Shown here one piece after another: positions 48,101-60,734 of a stretch of DNA of 64,000 bases. Origin of the DNA: Grammothele lineata (taxonomy: Eukaryota > Basidiomycota > Agaricomycetes > Polyporales > Polyporaceae). The notes under the pieces are model-generated. The model had not been told where the DNA came from, did no database searches, and saw only the letters and a list, made by a program, of their open reading frames with translations. Made by a program: the position numbers and the translations under genes. The stretch covers positions 310,001 to 374,000 of the forward strand of contig NDFF03000383.1 of assembly GCA_002150815.3 (NCBI GenBank), given 5' to 3'. Every line of letters starts with the position of its first letter. Position 1 is the first letter of the stretch.

Positions 48101-51100
48101 CGGGTGCGCTTCATGGCGCACGGGGAGCGCACTTCTCGCAGTATAAGCTGGAGATGAGTGCGTTCGCCCGTTCGGCACCGTCGCTCGAGATGATCTGGGA
48201 GGACCCTGGGCGCGGAGATGCGCCCCGCCCATAGACGCATAGCGGCGCCTGTGTACGTCCCTTTGTTCATCCTGTCTTGACGCTTCTCCGGTAGCTGAAG
48301 GCGCGCTGAGAAGCCGCGACCCCCCGGCTTCGCGCGCTTCTTGTGGTCGCAAGAAAGGCAGCCTGCTCACCATCCCGTATGCTTGCGAGGCGTACAAGCC
48401 AACGGGCGGGAGTCTTCTGTGCACGTTTGCCTTGTCCTGCGGACGCGTTCTCTCCGTCATTACCGCTTTGATGTGTCAAAAGGACTTGCCTTACTCGACT
48501 TCATTTCTTCCGGCCGCCGTCAAAGAGAACCTCGCGCGTATATCGAAGCTTGGAGACATTTAAACGGTCGACGGGAAGTCGCTGGGTACGCAGCGGTAAT
48601 GCGTGGCTCTGCGGTTGGTAATCTTCTTTCCACAATACTCTGCACGAAATGAGCCATAATTACTGATTCAGCACTCGGCGCTACGCCAGAGAATTCATAC
48701 TGGCCACAGCTCACCGTTCATTTGTCTTTCTTGGCCACACGGCGCCAAATCCGGACCGGACCGCCGAACGCTCAGTCGTCTCTACGCCGGCTGCGAACGG
48801 CGGCCGCCTCGCGGCCAGCCCGCTAAACATAGAGCGGGAGGCCGCTCGGGCAGCGTGTCGCTGCGCACGAATACCTTACCCGCTTTTCTGCCCAGCGCGT
48901 TCAGTGAGTCTTGGAGCTTGAGCATGGCAGGCAGACTCCGGAGGATATCCATCATCTTGACGGTAGCGACGAGTGGCGTCCGGCACTAGCGGCGAGTCGG
49001 AGGACCGGCTGACTGGCGCCGGAAACGGTGGCGGCGGGGCGCGGCAAAGGCTGTACGATGACGGAAGAGCACTCTCGACCAGGCCGCCGCGGGCGCGTTG
49101 ACAGCGCATGGACGTCGATGCACGCCTCGGTGTGCAGAGGGGCGACGGACCGCGGAGGCCATGGGGCGGAGATCGTTCATACATCATTCGCCAATTTTCT
49201 TTTCTGCGTGAAAGAAGCGAAGCGGTTAGACGGTAGTCGGGGGCTGTGCTCGCCAACCTTGCGGAGCCAGTCTGCGAATCGCTAGGAAGACGTCACGCAC
49301 GGAAGAAGCTACGGTTGTAGAGGACCATATTGAAACTTGCGAAGCCCTTTGAGATTAACGGGGGAAGGTTAATCGCTGGGACGGCGGCGTTATCACCCGC
49401 GGGGACGGGGCCCCATCGACTCGAAGCACCTCTTGGCCAGAAGGTCGGGGAATGTGCGCCCAACGCGCGCCATCCAGTCTTCGCCATGGCCACGGCGGGC
49501 CAAAGTGGGGCCATACCGAATGGCAGCACAGCGGCCGCGACATCCAGTCGTAGTGAGTCACCGGGAACAAAATGAAGAAGTCCCGTGGCAGACGACCCCG
49601 GGACAAATTGGCGGGTCCATGACGTTCCGCCGTGGTGCCTCCCGGAGCTGCGTATAGAAGTGGCCCGGGGACTGCGTTCGTGTGCATTGGCGAACGAAGT
49701 CGCCGTAGTCGGGTGATGAGGGCGGAAATGGACGCGGCCTCTAGTTTGCGCGTGCGAGCCATCCTGCGTCTCACCGTCTTTAGCACGGCAGTTACACAAA
49801 TGCATCCAATGGCATCTGAGAGAGACCATCAAAAGAGGGAGGGCGCCCCGGTGCTTGCCTGGGCGTTGTGATCCGCCTAGTGATCGCCAATGGTTGGGAC
49901 GCCCGAAGAACTATCCCCCCTTGTGTCCCCCAATGATGGACGGGGTTGGGGCGCGCTCGTGCCGATCGCGCTGGTGGCTTCTCGGGTCCGAATGGAGCAG
50001 GATGGGCGGGGACAGACTGTGTGGTCCGGGAACGCCATCGAACGGGCCGATTCGAGCGACTGTATCGTTCCCTCCGATGGACAAGCCTGGCACCTGACTA
50101 GTTTGGGGCGGCGCGCGTTGAGACTCTGGGAGCGGCAGAACTGCGACCGCTCGACGCCTTCGTCCGAGTTGGGCCGACGAGTGGACGGACGAGTCGTCGT
50201 GTTCTGCGACCACGACCACCTCAAGCCGCCAGCAGGGAAGCCTTAAACCTGGCCCGCCCGCGGTGTCCAGTTAATCCCCCGGCACGCGATCGGCGCGCAA
50301 GAAGCCACGCCGTGTAGCCCGGGGGGAGGAGAGGCGCGGAGGTGGTCCTGGGCGGTTCGCGCCGGTGCCTGCGTTGTATGCAAGAATGGTGGGCGGCGGC
50401 GTCAGAGTTGAAAGGGCGTGACGGGTCTATAGGGCGCGCCCGGAGCTGTGGTGGTTGCATTACATCAGTGATCCATTCGGTTAACCTGGAATACAAGGCT
50501 CACTGGAGCCAGGGGCGTTTATGTGTCCCTATAAACCTACCCCGGATGAGGATCAGGCTGTATCTGTGAACTACATGGAGTGGTCACCGCTCCCGCAGTG
50601 GAAGGGTCGCAGGCGCATATATCTTGTCAAGCTGTCTAGCCCTGGATTGCTCTATCACGATTAGCCACCCGGAGTCACAAGCAATCACAAGTCCCACTCA
50701 CGCCGTGAACGCAACCGAGAGTCGTACGGATATTGTGAGCGGACCGCCAGGTACGAGCTCGCTCCGATGTCGGCAATTGCAGACTGGACGGCCTGAGGCG
50801 TCCACTTGAGGGCAGAATTGCTTTTCCTGAGGCGCCTGCCTGAATGGTGTAAGGGGCGACTTGCGTGTCCGTCGGGAAGGGAAAACACAGCCGCGAATGA
50901 TCTTACTGCCGCCTACACACGGGTAAGTACTGAGCATGCACATAATTCCAAAGTCAAGCACTACCCTGGGCAATGGGCCCTCAGCGTGGAACACATAGCT
51001 AAAAGTTAAGATCGTCAGGGTCACTCAACAAGGAGGGAAAACAAGGGAGTACATACTCGTCGAAAAAACCTCGACGAATCGGAGGAGCACCGGGCCCTGG

Positions 51101-53510
51101 GTAGCGACCAGGAGGGCGCTTTCACTGGCAGGAGGCGGTTCGGAAGGCGGATCAGTTTAGGGGGACGTGGGCGCGTGTGGACGCCCCCGCAGCGGTCGGC
51201 TTCGTGGGTCGTGGGTGCGCGCGTCTCCTCGGGGCGCGTGTGAGCACAGTCGTCGTGAAGCGGATGAAGCGGCATCGGGTACGCAAGGGGAAGGGAGGTG
51301 TGGCCTACGTCAGCGAGTCCACGACGCTCCTCCTTGAGGCCGAGTGGGACATGGTAAGAGTCATGACTACGGCGGGTATGAAAGACGGGAGATGGAGCCA
51401 CCGTCCGCATCCGCACCGGCGGCACCGTGCCCGAGCCAGCGCTCCGCGGTCGTCCGTCCGGGCTTCGTCCGGGCAGCGGTGAACGCGCGGTACACTATTC
51501 GGTTGCCGTAGTCGCCCGCGACATTGGCGTTTGCACGGCAGGCGATGGAGGCGGAGGTGAGACCGCAGCTTGAAGTGCCTGGATGGGTGGTTGCGGGGAA
51601 TAACTCGGGTATGTTTGCGAGATGGCTTCTGAAAGAGTGTAGCTGGCGCGGGTCGGATGTCGTACGGCGTGTATGGGACTGCTGGTGTCGCTGAGCAGGT
51701 GAGGTTGGAGCGCGAGACGATCGTTTGGAAGAAGCGTACCGAGTCATAGACGTGGTTCTCATCGTGTGCGTACATCTTGGAGGCTCGATGCATGCTAGGC
51801 TAATAAACCGACCTCGTCTTGAGTTTTCAACAAGCAAACAATCATGCATGCACAAACATTTGCGTTAGCTTGACGTGAGATCTATATCGTCGTCGGGCTT
51901 CTAGGTGACGGACATAGAAGTTGTTGAAAGCGGGATCGGCTACTGTTGCGCAGCGCGCTGAGGAACCTAGACCGGTTAATGTTTGCTCAAAGTAAGATCA
52001 TTCAGTGTTCCGGATACACTCACTTTAAGTGGCGGTTTTTCGTCTTGTCGCCCCTGGGCTTCGGTCAGAGGCTGTGGCATTTGCACACTAGACTGTCTTG
52101 GCGGAGCGAATTGCCATCTTGCGGGATGCTGTAAGCGGTGGCGGCGGAAGACTGGTGGACGTGATCTACCCTGCCATATGCGGCCTACGATGATGGAAAT
52201 AAACGCGAGCCTTGCAAAAAATAGGTTAGTTCAATCCAAGGCATGGAAGCAGAAAACTTAATCCCGCCACACACCTGGACTGCGATCTGATATGCGCATG
52301 GGATAGGCATGCACCTCAATCATGATATGTCCGAGACCTTGAAGTCACCACAACTAAACAAGTCGGGGACGCCACATAGTTTTGCCAGTGAGAGGGGCTA
52401 GTAAACACTTGACCTGTCAATGTTGTTATTCATACTAGTACTAAGAGAATAGGTCGGACTTAGTACGCGCCTTTGTACTGCTGGCACTCTTTTGTTTCCT
52501 TGAAGCATGTAGTAGGTGCATGTCAATCAACGTGGCGCAGAGAATGAGGCGTCTCACTGCTGTCTATGGCGTGCAAGGTGTATGCGTAGGGGGATGCGTT
52601 GAAAATGTTGTGACTTCAGCTGGTCGTCACTTACCGCCGTTTCCCACACCAAGCCTGGAATTCCGAGCGGGCGCTACGGCAGGATTCGGAAGGAGGACTG
52701 TGCGGGAGAACTTGTTGGCATATACTAGAATGACCCTTGAAAGTGGCCGCGAAACTTCGCCTCTGGAGAGTTTCTGTCTATCCCGTTAGCTACCTGGGTA
52801 GTATGGCGGTGAGTTATATGCAGTCTCCTGGTCTGTGTCTTCACCTTACCGTGAATTCTCACGTTCTGTATAGCGGCTGATCAGCAAGGGAGTGCGGACG
52901 CAGAATCGCGCTCCGCCTACAGCCCCCCACAGAGTCTCGCTAAGAATCGTAGCCAGTACTCTAAGATTCACCGTAGACTAAATACACGCTGATTTGAACC
53001 CGGCGCAAACAATCACATTAGTAATAGGGCTGGGCATCGGTGCTTATACAGCGATCGGCGTCCAGAATGTCGGTAAGGCTGTCGACCGGTGGCTGGCACT
53101 TGGCTGGCACTGACTGCAGGAAATGTCGTCAATGTGCTTGGCCTTCACTCTCAGAGGATGATGTTGACGTCCTCAGATGTCAACAGCATGACGTTCTCTC
53201 TTACTTGAACTGTAGGATCCACTGGGTTGGTAGCGCAAGGGCACCTCGACAATGTTTAGGCAGAGACTCAGAGATTCACTCCGTCACATATGTCCTGAGG
53301 TACCGAATAGCTCGGTCCAAACAGCAAGCCTCCCCCAAACAACAACACCAAACACTGACGCCAAAGAGCCAGCCTCTCCTGCCCGTTCTATAAAGTCTCG
53401 ACCTCGCGCAGCCTCCACTCCTTCGTTCCTTCGTTCCTTCGCTCTGCTCTTTCTCCACATGCTGTGCATCGTCCCATCCTGTATTCACCTCTCTTCTCTC
53501 ATCCACTGTC
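42165..53510. other. About 11 kb gene desert upstream of STE12
   Basis: The part from 42500 to 48300 is strongly G+C-rich and carries long but motif-free overlapping frames on both strands (for example 42708-44021 + and 43758-42298 -), rich in Arg, Pro, Ser and Ala. This is the signature of non-coding G+C-rich DNA rather than genes. From 48300 to 53500 the base composition is closer to average and frames are short. I saw no transposon proteins, tRNA or rRNA. The STE12 promoter and long leader must be in the first kilobases, and regulatory or non-coding transcripts are possible. Confidence 0.5.
53389..53395 (+). promoter_or_regulatory. TATA box (TATAAAG)
   Basis: TATAAAG in a CT-rich setting, followed by TTCGTTCCTTCGTTCCTTCG (a short tandem CCTTCGTT repeat) and a pyrimidine-rich leader. 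The first ATG is 116 bases downstream at 53511. The layout is typical of a highly expressed fungal promoter on the + strand. Confidence 0.5.
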
Positions 53511-53796
53511 ATGGTACGCCTCATATATCCTTCTCCACCCTACTGTCTTCTCCAGCTCATTGTATTCCCACCTAGCCGCGCAAGGTTCACACCGTCACCG
53601 ACACAGTCAAGTGCGCTGTCGGCGACACGGGTAGGACAGTCCCAGGACACGAGGACTGGTTCATCATAGAGAACCTAGTATGTGCCTGTACCTTCTCATG
53701 TTTGACGTCGAGGCTGACACATGGTAGGTTGTCGGCGATATCCAGCACAGGCTCTATCGCCTCGACATTCCCTCCCCTACCCCATCGTGCACCTGA
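53511..53796 (+). CDS. Tentative small gene, three exons, 57 residues or longer
   Basis: Not recognised. The ATG at 53511-53513 is directly followed by a GTACGC donor. Splicing to 53576 (CCTAG acceptor) gives MPRKVHTVTDTVKCAVGDTG, ending WFIIENL at 53677. A GTATGT donor and an acceptor at 53727 continue in phase 0 with VVGDIQHRLYRLDI and a stop at 53794-53796. A first exon of only the start codon has a parallel in the five-base first exon of the surface-protein gene here. Coding-looking pieces continue downstream: MKTVVDEEDVKSKFASLP at about 53827-53880, VRHGLQPENALVDGL near 54110-54155, APFGNGISVHPWTNL near 54350, and an 80-codon frame at 55129-55371. The real gene may therefore be longer, up to about 55.4 kb, with joins I could not resolve. 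It has a good TATA box upstream. Confidence 0.3.
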
Positions 53797-56226
53797 TTCT
53801 CCTGGGGATCGTTTCTAGAGGTCAAGATGAAGACGGTTGTAGACGAGGAAGACGTCAAGAGCAAGTTCGCCTCCCTTCCTCTCTCCGCCTGCCATCATCC
53901 CAGCCTCCATCCCCCGCCCCGGTCAACATGGATGACTCTGCCGGAACCTCCTCCAAGCTTCAGTCCTCGTTCAAGTCTCATGACCGAGGTCACCGACGAG
54001 TGCAGGCTGCGCAGTTCTCAGCGCGGGTCGTACGTCATCTTCCTCTTCACCGTCCATCGTACACTCATTGAAGTATACATAGGCGACGTTGATGATACTT
54101 CATATGAAGACGTCCGTCACGGCTTACAGCCTGAAAACGCACTCGTCGATGGCCTCTCGAGGATGGCAAGCTTGGACGGAGGCCGCCATGGATGGCGCCG
54201 GAGCTGATGAACCCGATGCCTGGCTGGTCGTACACATGTGTGCTTGAGCGCCTGGCACTCGGGTCATCGTGTACATCAAGGCTCCTGGCAAGGTATGTGT
54301 TCTCGTTCTCGTTGATACATGTTCAGGGGAGGCTGACAGTATGCTCAGGCGCCATTCGGCAACGGCATTTCGGTCCATCCTTGGACCAACCTCCCCTCTT
54401 TGGTCCCCATCGCTGTCCGGCCATCGCTCTCAATCTGTTGAATGCAGTCTATGTACTCAGTATTGCTGTCGGTCCCGCCATCCTCCTCCTCTCCCTCTTC
54501 CCCCTCCATCACCTCCGCAACCTCCGCTCCCTCTTCCCGACACTCTCGGCTCCGCCCTTCTCGTCTTCAACTTCAACTTCGAACGGGACGTATCCTCCAC
54601 GGCGACGCGCGTACTCAACACCCGCACGAGATGGGTCCTCGCTCAACGCCCTCTCGTGCCCCGGCATCCAACGTTGCCCTCGCGCATCCCGCCACGATCG
54701 CCCGCTTTTCGCCGGTGCTCTAGGGCCCCACCGGCGCAACCGCCGCGACGCACCCGCGGCCTTTTGATGACGATGCGCATCCATGGCCACCCCCCTCTCC
54801 TCCTTCAACACGTACCTCCAACGACCCCCAACACCGTCGCGCGCGCCAGGTCGACTCTCGAGTCGTACCTCGATACCTGACGCTTCAATATCCCCCGTGT
54901 GTATATGCACGTATACGTATGTGTGTGTACATGCACTGGCGGCACACCCGAAACGCATCAACACAGTCAGGCCCGCGGTCTCCATCCAGACGGCTCGCAA
55001 CGGCCAGAGGCTTCGACCTTCAAGCTTCAAGCCCGCCCACTGTCTGACGGACGACTGCACGGCAGCCGAGGTTGGGGGGCTATGTTCCCTAAGTAGCATG
55101 TGCCGACGCTCGCCTCACGCCGCCCACCATGCCGGCACTCGTTTTGGACGATCGTCTTGACGATGTGCCGAGTGGTGCACCTCGGCTGCCATCGCCACTG
55201 GTAGTATCGGCCGAACCTCGAGTCGTTCTCGATCTCGACTCCGACTTCGACTTTAGCCTCGATTTTCACCAGTGGCACCGCCCTTCGCGAACGGCCGGCG
55301 GTGGCCTCGCGATAGTGACGCTTCTCCGCATCGTCAAGTCGAGAGACTCTCCGAGTCCTCCCAGCGGGTAGTGTTACTCCATCCGGACGTTGATTCCGGA
55401 TTTGATCCCCCTTTTTCTTTTTTCCTACCCTCTACTCTACGACGCATGGAAGATTGTCAGCGGCGCTAGATTTGTTTGCTGGGGACCCAGTTTATCGTTG
55501 GAAGTTGATTCGATTTGTATCTACGTAATGTCTCGCCCTATAGTATGTCGGTGATCGGAATATCCTCTTGCGTGTTTTCGAACAGAACAGACGGGAGCAA
55601 GAACGGCGAGTGAATATTTGGCGTTTGAGGACTTCGGAGCGATGAGGTATTCATGAGTGTACGCCCGACCGAGAATACGTGCCATAGGCACCGGGCGGTT
55701 GTCTGTATATCGGATAAGTATCCCGAGACAATGATCAACTGAGTTAATACTTGGTCAGGGCCGGTCAGTACGATGATGATTCCAATCCCTTGCACATTTC
55801 TGTCTGCTCGTTCTCATCCGTGTCGTATTCGGCAAGCTTGGGAACGCAGAGACCTTCTAGCGTGTTCCGCGGGTGGACAGCGGCATGTGTGAGGCGAATG
55901 ACCACAGTTTGTAATGGCTGACTCGGCCGCATGATTTCTCGTCCCAGATGGTCGTCGTTTATCCCATGCTATCGCCTCCTCTTGACCAATCACCGCCATC
56001 GCTCGCGGGAGCCATAAGTACCAGCGCCGCCGGCTCCTTGCTCGGTGGACATCCTTCGGCATCCCTTCCTGCTTCGTGCTGTCACCCGGGCTTTCGCTGC
56101 TGCTGTTGCGTACCCGCTCTACCTCCGTGGGATTAATCTTCTAGGCCTCCACAACTCGTTTCAACACCTGGAACGTCCTACCATCATCTTTTTCGTCCTT
56201 TAAAGCCTCTGTGCACTCTACTCGCC
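53797..56226. other. Unresolved region with scattered short coding-like pieces
   Basis: May include later exons of the gene starting at 53511, but frames change repeatedly without clean splice joins. An 80-codon frame at 55129-55371 (+), rich in Asp near its middle, could be a terminal exon or a small gene. The final 800 bases lead to the transporter at 56227; a TTTAAAG box near 56200 lies only about 27 bases before its ATG. Confidence 0.35.
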
Positions 56227-58539
56227 ATGGCTGGCATACGTGAAAAGAGCCCCGCCGACCTCGATATCAAAGGAGAAGTCTTCAGGGAATCCCCAATGTC
56301 GTCCACCACCGATCTCTTCGAAGATGGTTCCGTAGACCCGGTGTATCAGGCAAAAGCTCGCGTATTGAACGCAGCTATGCAGGAAATTGGGATGGGAAAG
56401 TACCAGGTGCGTTCTCTACAGTCACGGAGAGAGGGATACACTTCGCCGACGCGAAACTCCGTTTGACAGTGGTCGCTTTTCGCGATAGCAGGCTTTGGCT
56501 GGTTTGCGTATGTCGTCATACTTGGTGTCCCCGCTCGAGTCACACTTACGATATGACCATACTATTAGTGACAGTGTATGGCCGGTCAGTACATCATGCT
56601 GCCTTCCCGAAACAAGTCCTGAATACGATCCCGTTGTAGCTACTCAGTGGACTCATCCTAAGCCCCGTGCTCAGCGAGTTCGAGTTCAACTCCCCGTTCC
56701 TCTCCTTGGCGCAAAACGTCGGCCTGTTCGTGGGAGCGATCTTCTGGGGTCTGGGATGTGATATCTGGGGCAGGAGGTGAGTTCATGGCTTTGAACAATG
56801 CGACGGCTCGAGAAAGCATTTTTGGGTGTTCGTTGACGGATGCGTATGGCCCACTGTGACGAGGGCGAAGCACCCCGGTAGTGGATATGGTGGGTGTTGT
56901 GCTAGTGCTGACTACTATACGACCAGATGGTCTTTCAATATCACCCTCTTCCTTGCTGGTGCCTTCGGACTTGCAGCGGGGGGTGCGCCAAACTTCATCG
57001 CTCTTGCATCACTGCTTGCAGTAGTCGGCCTCGGAGTCGGCGGAAATCTCCCAGTAGACTCTGCCGTCTTCCTCGACTTCGTCCCAGGAACGCACCAGTA
57101 TCTCCTTACCATCCTGTCCATCTGGTGGTCGCTGGGCCAGCTCGCTGTCGCCCTCGTAAGCCCTCCTCTTTATCTCTACGGCGTCTAAAGCTAAATACAC
57201 GTGCACAGATCGCCTGGCCGCTAATCGCGAACTTCTCCTGTGCGCAGGGCGCCACGACCTGCGCGCGCGCGGAGAACATGGGCTGGCGGTACCTCCTTTT
57301 CACCCTCGGCGCGATGACGCTCTTCCTCTGGGCAATCCGCTTCTTCGTCTTCCCGCTCGAAGAGAGTCCGCGCTTCCTCGTCGGGCGCGGGCGCGATGCG
57401 GACGCCGTCGCAGTGGTACAGCGTATCGCGACGTTCAACGGGGTCGAGTCATCGCTCACAGTCGACCGACTCGAAGTGGCAGGTGAGGCTGCGCTCGTTG
57501 CGGCGGGGAAGAGCGAGGGCGAGAAGCAGAAGAAGCGCAAGGTGCTCAGCGAGAGTTCGGTGTTTACGCTGGAGCACATCAAGAGCTTGTTTGAGACGCC
57601 GAAGTTGGCGTGGTCTACGAGCTTGCTCATCTCGCTGTGGTGTAGGTTTATGCGATTGAGCAGTGGAAACGGAGGCTAACTTCGGAGTAGGTATCATCGG
57701 TCTTGCGTCTACGCTTTACAACAGTTTCCTGCCATTCTTGTGAGTTTCTTGTCCTGTCTGCTCAGGGCGTGACGCTGACTCCATCGCCAGGCTAGCTAGC
57801 CGTGGCGCTCAATTCGGAGACAGCTCCTACTACATAACCTACCGCAACGTTAGTGTTGTCTACCTCCATTGTTCTCTATGCCTGACCTCAACTTCTCCCT
57901 GCAGCAAGTTATCCTCGCCGTGATTGGCGTCCCGGGCGCATTCCTCGCAGGGTGGGCCGTCGAGCAGCCGTATATCGGCCGCAAGGGCACCCTCGCGCTC
58001 TCGGCGGGCGAGTATTCCGTTCTTCGCACGTGATTTCATTATTCAACGACCCCCTCGCGTAACCTAGGGCTCACGGGCGCGTTTTTGTTCGCCACGACCA
58101 CGGCGAGGAGTTCGGACGCGCTCCTCGGCTGGAACTGCGGGTATGCGTTCTTCAGTAACGTGAGTGCTCGTATACGCGTTACCTTACGCAACTCGCCAGG
58201 ATTGTGGCGCGGTGCTGACATGTACGCGGGCATGTAGATCATGTATGGTGTGCTCTACGCTATCTCTCCCGAGCTCTTCCCAGCAAAAGACCGCGGTACG
58301 GGCAACGGTCTCACCGCGACAGCCACGCGCGTGTTCGGCATCATCGTGCGCTCCCTTCCCCCTTTCTGAACGCATGCGGCGGATGTTGACCTCCTGCCTT
58401 CTGTCAGGCTCCGGTCATTGCGCTTTACGCGAACCTCGAGACAGCTGTGCCCGTGTACGTCTCCGGCGCGCTGATTATTGGGAGCGGCGCCCTCGCTTTG
58501 CTGCTGCCGTACGAGCCGCGGGGCAAGGCGTCGATCTAA
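56227..58539 (+). CDS. Major facilitator superfamily transporter, sugar-porter/SV2-like group
   Basis: Predicted 12-helix plasma-membrane transporter of the general-substrate group common in basidiomycetes, related to SV2-like and carboxylate/sugar porters; substrate unknown. Exon 1 (56227-56406) carries a hydrophilic N-terminus ending AAMQEIGMGKYQ, a motif that precedes TM1 in this group. Short exons follow: 56470-56507 (WSLFAIAGFGWF), a micro-exon giving DSVWP near 56570, then LILSPVLSEFEF and GLFVGAIFWGLGCDIWGRR, the MFS loop 2-3 signature. Next are GVGGNLPVDSAVFLDFVP and LTILSIWWSLGQ (about 57030-57140), EESPRFLVGRGR (about 57360-57390), a cytoplasmic central loop rich in Lys/Glu, and a second half with PGAFLAGWAVEQPYIGRKGTL (the repeat of the loop motif), SPELFPAKDRGTGNGL and a final helix. 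Stop TAA at 58537-58539. Around 12 short introns; no frame break seen. Confidence 0.88.
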
Positions 58540-59145
58540 CCGCACCCTACGGGCTCGAGCGTTCTTGAGCTCAGGGTGGTGGTAGGGTCTTCTCCTATTC
58601 CCCTACGTGCGGCTACCGTGAGAGGTAAGAATGAATTGACACGTATCCCTGACGAACATGACTTTTGCGAGTCCGGGACGCGACGAAATAGAAGTATCTT
58701 CTGTATGTGTTTATTCTAAGGCGTTGAGTGTGAAAATACATACTGTGCTTCTTGATCCGCTCGAAGTACTATGAACCTCTTGAGTGTCACTGGGTAGATT
58801 TGTTACTTGGACGCGCCCCTCAAAACCTTAACTGCGAGGGTTAGCGAACCGCGGTGTTCGCTGTCCTTTGTTGAGTCTCCTGTCACCTATGCCACCAAGT
58901 ATGTGAGACATATGAAAGCTACTACATGAGCGACCGGGGGATGATGTCATGATATTGGGAAGCGGTTGTTTGCTGGTGTTAAAATCCAAGGCTCTTGCCA
59001 ATCACAGCCAAATAACGCCTACGCGTCTTTGGGCGCCTAATCGCGGCCGCGTAATGCGGATGGGCGCTCGCATGCCTCTTTCACCTCTCGTCCTCGCCAC
59101 ACCCGTTCACCCTGTACTCTAAGCTTAACACCGGCGTCCGACAAC
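58540..59145. other. Intergenic, 606 bases
   Basis: 3' flank of the transporter and promoter of RPN9. No coding frame is supported and no obvious TATA box precedes RPN9. Confidence 0.6.
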
Positions 59146-60734
59146 ATGGCCTCGCAATTAGCAGTGGACGAGTTCCTCACGCTTGCTATCTCCGAGACGC
59201 CGCAAGAGCTGCACGCGTACTTTGAGTCTTTCCGCTCGCTGTATAGCCGTAAGTACGTATGTATGCGCCTGCAATGCACGTGAAGTAGCTCATTCATGGC
59301 ACCTTAGACTATGGCACCAACTGACGAACAAGCTGCTTGAGTTCTTCGACTTCCCCCTTTCAAGACTATACCGCGTCGACGTGTTCAACAAGTTCGTGCG
59401 CGACTTCGAGTCTAAGCTAAACCAGCTCCGGCTAGTGGAGATGGGCGTGAAGGTTTCGAAGGAAATTGACAGTGCGCACATTGCCTCATGATCGCCTGCC
59501 TGACTGCTCATGTTCCCAACATTTGTGGCCAGACCCGGCAACACATCTTCAGTTCCTCACGGACCTCCTCGAGCGTGTCGACACCGAAAAGGCACCCGAG
59601 GCGCACGTCCTCCTCCTTGCCACCCTCGCCCACGCAAAGCTCCTATACGGGGATCACGAGGGGACGAAGAATGACATCGATGCGGCATGGAAGGTCCTGG
59701 ATGAGCTCTCAGGCGTGGACCCGTCCGTGAACGCAGCGTACTATGGCGTCGCAGCGGACTACTACAAGGTGCGAGTGGCCAACTGGTCTTCTTACGTCAG
59801 GGGCGCTCACTCCGGCCCTGGCGGCGTTCAGTCCAAGGCGGAATACGTTCCCTACTACAAGAATTCGCTCCTGTACCTCGCGTGCATCGATCCTGCGAAA
59901 GACCTGACCCCGAAGGAGCGCATACTCCGCGCGCACGACTTGGGGCTCGCCGCCTTCCTCGGGGACACGATCTACAACTTCGGTGAACTGGTGCGTCGCC
60001 GATCGTCTGTTTTCCCATTTCCGCGCCCGCGCCGCTCATGAGGCTCGCGGCCGCGGACCACAGCTGATGCATCCTATCCTGGACGCGCTCGACAATACCG
60101 AACACGAGTGGATCAAGAAGCTGCTGTTCACGTTCAACGAAGGCAATATCGGCAAGTTTGAGGCCCTCGCCCCTCTCTTTCCCAAAGAGGTGTGTCTGAG
60201 CCGACAATCCATCGTATGCGAAACAGCCCTGTCTGACCGGTGACCGCCTGGAATGTCTGCGAATCATGACGCATGCGTTGATTGCGAACGTGTAGCCGAT
60301 CCTCCAGGAGAATTACCCGTTCCTGCGACAGAAGATCTGTCTCATGGCGCTCATCGAGTCGGTGTTCAAGCGTGGGGCGTACGATAGGACGATGTCATTC
60401 CACACAATTGCGGAAGAGACACGACTCCCACTGGACGAGGTCGAACATTTGGTCATGAAGGCACTGAGGTATGTGTGCACGTTCGCCTGAGTAGCGACGG
60501 GGGGTTCTTGCGATGCTCAGCTGAACCTAACTAACTTACCTTGCCTGCCGTAGCCTCAAGCTGATCAAGGGCTCGCTCGACCAAGTGGACGAAAAGGCGC
60601 AGATTACATGGGTGCAGCCGCGGGTGCTGTCGAGGGAGCAGGTTGCGAAGCTGGCGGAGAGGCTCGCTGCCTGGAACGCGAAGCTGCACACGGTGGAGGA
60701 GCGGATTGCGCCAGAGGTGCTCGTGAGCAGCTGA
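59146..60734 (+). CDS. RPN9: RPN9, 26S proteasome lid subunit (PSMD13)
   Basis: PCI-domain subunit of the 19S regulatory particle lid, needed for lid assembly and placement of Rpn10; acts in nucleus and cytosol. Start ATG 59146 opens MASQLAVDEFLTLAI. After the first intron (near 59250-59308) LWHQLTNKLLEFF and FPLSRLYRVDVFNKFVRDFE match the Rpn9 N-terminal helices. The central helical repeats include YGDHEGTKNDIDAAWKVLDEL and AAYYGVAADYYKVR, then ERILRAHDLGLAAFLGDTIYNFGEL, a strongly conserved Rpn9 segment. The PCI domain spans LMHPILDALDNTEHEWIKKL to the winged helix MSFHTIAEETRLPLDEVEHLVMKAL and LIKGSLDQVDEKAQITWVQPRVL. The C-terminal helix ends VLVSS with stop TGA at 60732-60734. Length, about 385 residues, is normal. 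The next gene starts 437 bases downstream. Confidence 0.94.

Noticed and set aside
52970..53010. tRNA-like T-loop sequence (GGGTTCAAATC on the minus strand)
   Set aside because: The flanking bases do not form a T-stem and no A box, anticodon arm or acceptor stem can be drawn.
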